A DNA stretch of 64,000 bases from Clostridiaceae bacterium. GTDB taxonomy: Bacteria; Bacillota; Clostridia; Saccharofermentanales; DTU023. The notes under the pieces are model-generated. The model searched no databases and was not told the DNA's origin. It was given only the letters and a program-made list of their open reading frames with translations. Position 1 is the first letter of the stretch. Every line of letters begins with the position of its first letter. A program made the translations under genes and the position numbers. Positions 63,391 to 64,000 of this stretch are shown here, one piece after another. Where the stretch lies: contig DUVH01000011.1 of the NCBI GenBank assembly GCA_012841145.1, positions 1-64,000 on the forward strand, given 5' to 3'.

Positions 63391-64000
63391 ATGAAGAAGA
63401 TACATTTATTTACATACGTACTTGCCACTCTATTTTTGATTGTGCTTCTTGTGCCGACACAAGTTCACGCAGCCAATCGATCCGTCACAATTTCAGCACC
63501 TAGCGAAGTTAACGTTGGTGAAAAATTTACTGTGACACTCGGCTTTACTCCTGAGGCTCCTACTAAGAACTTTGACTTTACTTTGGTCTACGATAGCTCA
63601 TTGGTCAAATACACGGGAGTTAGGAATAATTTGACGGGATCAGATGAATACAAAATACAAGTCGACCAACCGAAGGCAAACCAGCTGAGGATTGGTACAG
63701 GGGTTTCATATAACCCTATGCTTGACGGTGAGATGGTTGGAAAGCGGGCTGCCTCAGTCCAGTTTGAGGTTCTTCAGAGCGGTAGTGTTACCTTTAGTTT
63801 TGTCAATGCCGCTGATGGCATTAAAGACAATACTAAAGAGTGGAGTGCCACTAAAACAGTAAAGCTCACCGATGCGCAGTCGCCTAAAGTGACTGAAGCA
63901 CCGACGACAACGACCACCACCACCACAACCACGACGACAGCGACAACACCAAAGACAACAACGAAAACGACGACTCCGAAGACGACGACAAGCAAGACGA
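63391..64000 (+). CDS. Cohesin-like secreted protein, cut by the window end
   Basis: The frame is open to the end, so only about 203 residues are seen. A signal peptide (MKKIHLFTYVLATLFLIVLL, cleavage near VHAAN) is followed by a domain at about residues 30-160 with the cohesin-like pattern VTISAPSEVNVGEKFTVTL, FDFTLVYDSSLVKYTGV and a later SVQFEVLQSGSVTFSF. A Thr-rich linker (ACN repeats from about 63900) follows, so more domains are expected beyond the window. The ATG at 63391 suits the signal peptide; in-frame ATGs at 63328 and 63337 exist but have no clear binding site. It follows the dockerin gene on the same strand. Confidence 0.75.
   Translation, partial: MKKIHLFTYVLATLFLIVLLVPTQVHAANRSVTISAPSEVNVGEKFTVTLGFTPEAPTKNFDFTLVYDSSLVKYTGVRNNLTGSDEYKIQVDQPKANQLRIGTGVSYNPMLDGEMVGKRAASVQFEVLQSGSVTFSFVNAADGIKDNTKEWSATKTVKLTDAQSPKVTEAPTTTTTTTTTTTTATTPKTTTKTTTPKTTTSKT

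Noticed and set aside
63774..63995. Poly-Val minus-strand frame at the window end
   Set aside because: It is the complement of the ACN repeats that encode the Thr-rich linker of the cohesin-like protein.

Overview
This 64 kb window is most likely a chromosome segment of an anaerobic, amino-acid-fermenting member of the Bacillota (Firmicutes), probably class Clostridia. The evidence is strong AGGAGG-type ribosome binding sites, a DnaD-domain/DnaC-like helicase-loader pair, a long-form hibernation factor, a PcrA helicase, CotH/VTC/DUF4956 genes, pyruvate:ferredoxin oxidoreductase, a dockerin domain and a nearly complete methylaspartate pathway for glutamate fermentation. Family-level placement is not possible from the sequence alone; Thr-rich linkers and dockerin/cohesin modules would fit Oscillospirales-like relatives, but that is a guess.

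Layout. 0.2-7.5 kb: a plus-strand operon for B12-dependent glutamate mutase (glmS, glmL, glmE), methylaspartate ammonia-lyase and a citrate-lyase-type complex (citD, citE, citF) that by context is citramalate lyase. It is preceded by six 42-bp tandem repeats. 7.5-12.1 kb: minus-strand genes for an AGCS amino-acid symporter, a coupled membrane protein, a GT4 glycosyltransferase and an SDR. 12.4-15 kb: an unusual P-loop protein and a fused CitX-CitG cofactor-loading protein for the lyase. 15-19 kb: an NlpC/P60 wall hydrolase, a GT2 glycosyltransferase and a PHP phosphoesterase. 19.2-26.4 kb: a phosphoglycerate kinase-triosephosphate isomerase fusion, phosphoglycerate mutase and PFOR, which takes the pyruvate made by both glycolysis and glutamate fermentation. 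26.5-31.4 kb: helicase loaders, acpS, a probable dead NlpC/P60 protein and an Asp-rich lipoprotein. 31.5-34.4 kb: a VTC/DUF4956/CotH module. 34.6-42.1 kb: a nucleoside ABC importer with two nucleoside hydrolases and a flavodoxin-like reductase. 42.2-46 kb: rpmG-secE-nusG-rplKAJL, not followed by rpoBC. 46.4-47.5 kb: an atypical GAPDH. 47.8-54 kb: an F-type ATP synthase operon with no delta gene (atpH). 54.1-55.8 kb: an OPT transporter on the minus strand. 56-60.9 kb: hpf, pcrA, dgt and a YfbR-like nucleotidase. 61-64 kb: a secreted dockerin-bearing glucosaminidase-like protein followed by a cohesin-like protein cut by the window end.

The most interesting observations are the ATP synthase operon that lacks atpH while its alpha subunit carries a duplicated, non-canonical N-terminus; the glmS leader in which the gene's own translation start region is repeated five times as mini-ORFs; an apparently inactive NlpC/P60 domain; and the adjacent dockerin and cohesin-like proteins. 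Several genes (glmS leader, citXG, a lipoprotein, atpA) carry tandem duplications whose units are multiples of three bases. No tRNA, rRNA, CRISPR array, insertion sequence or phage gene was recognised. All calls come from reading the sequence; no database search was possible.
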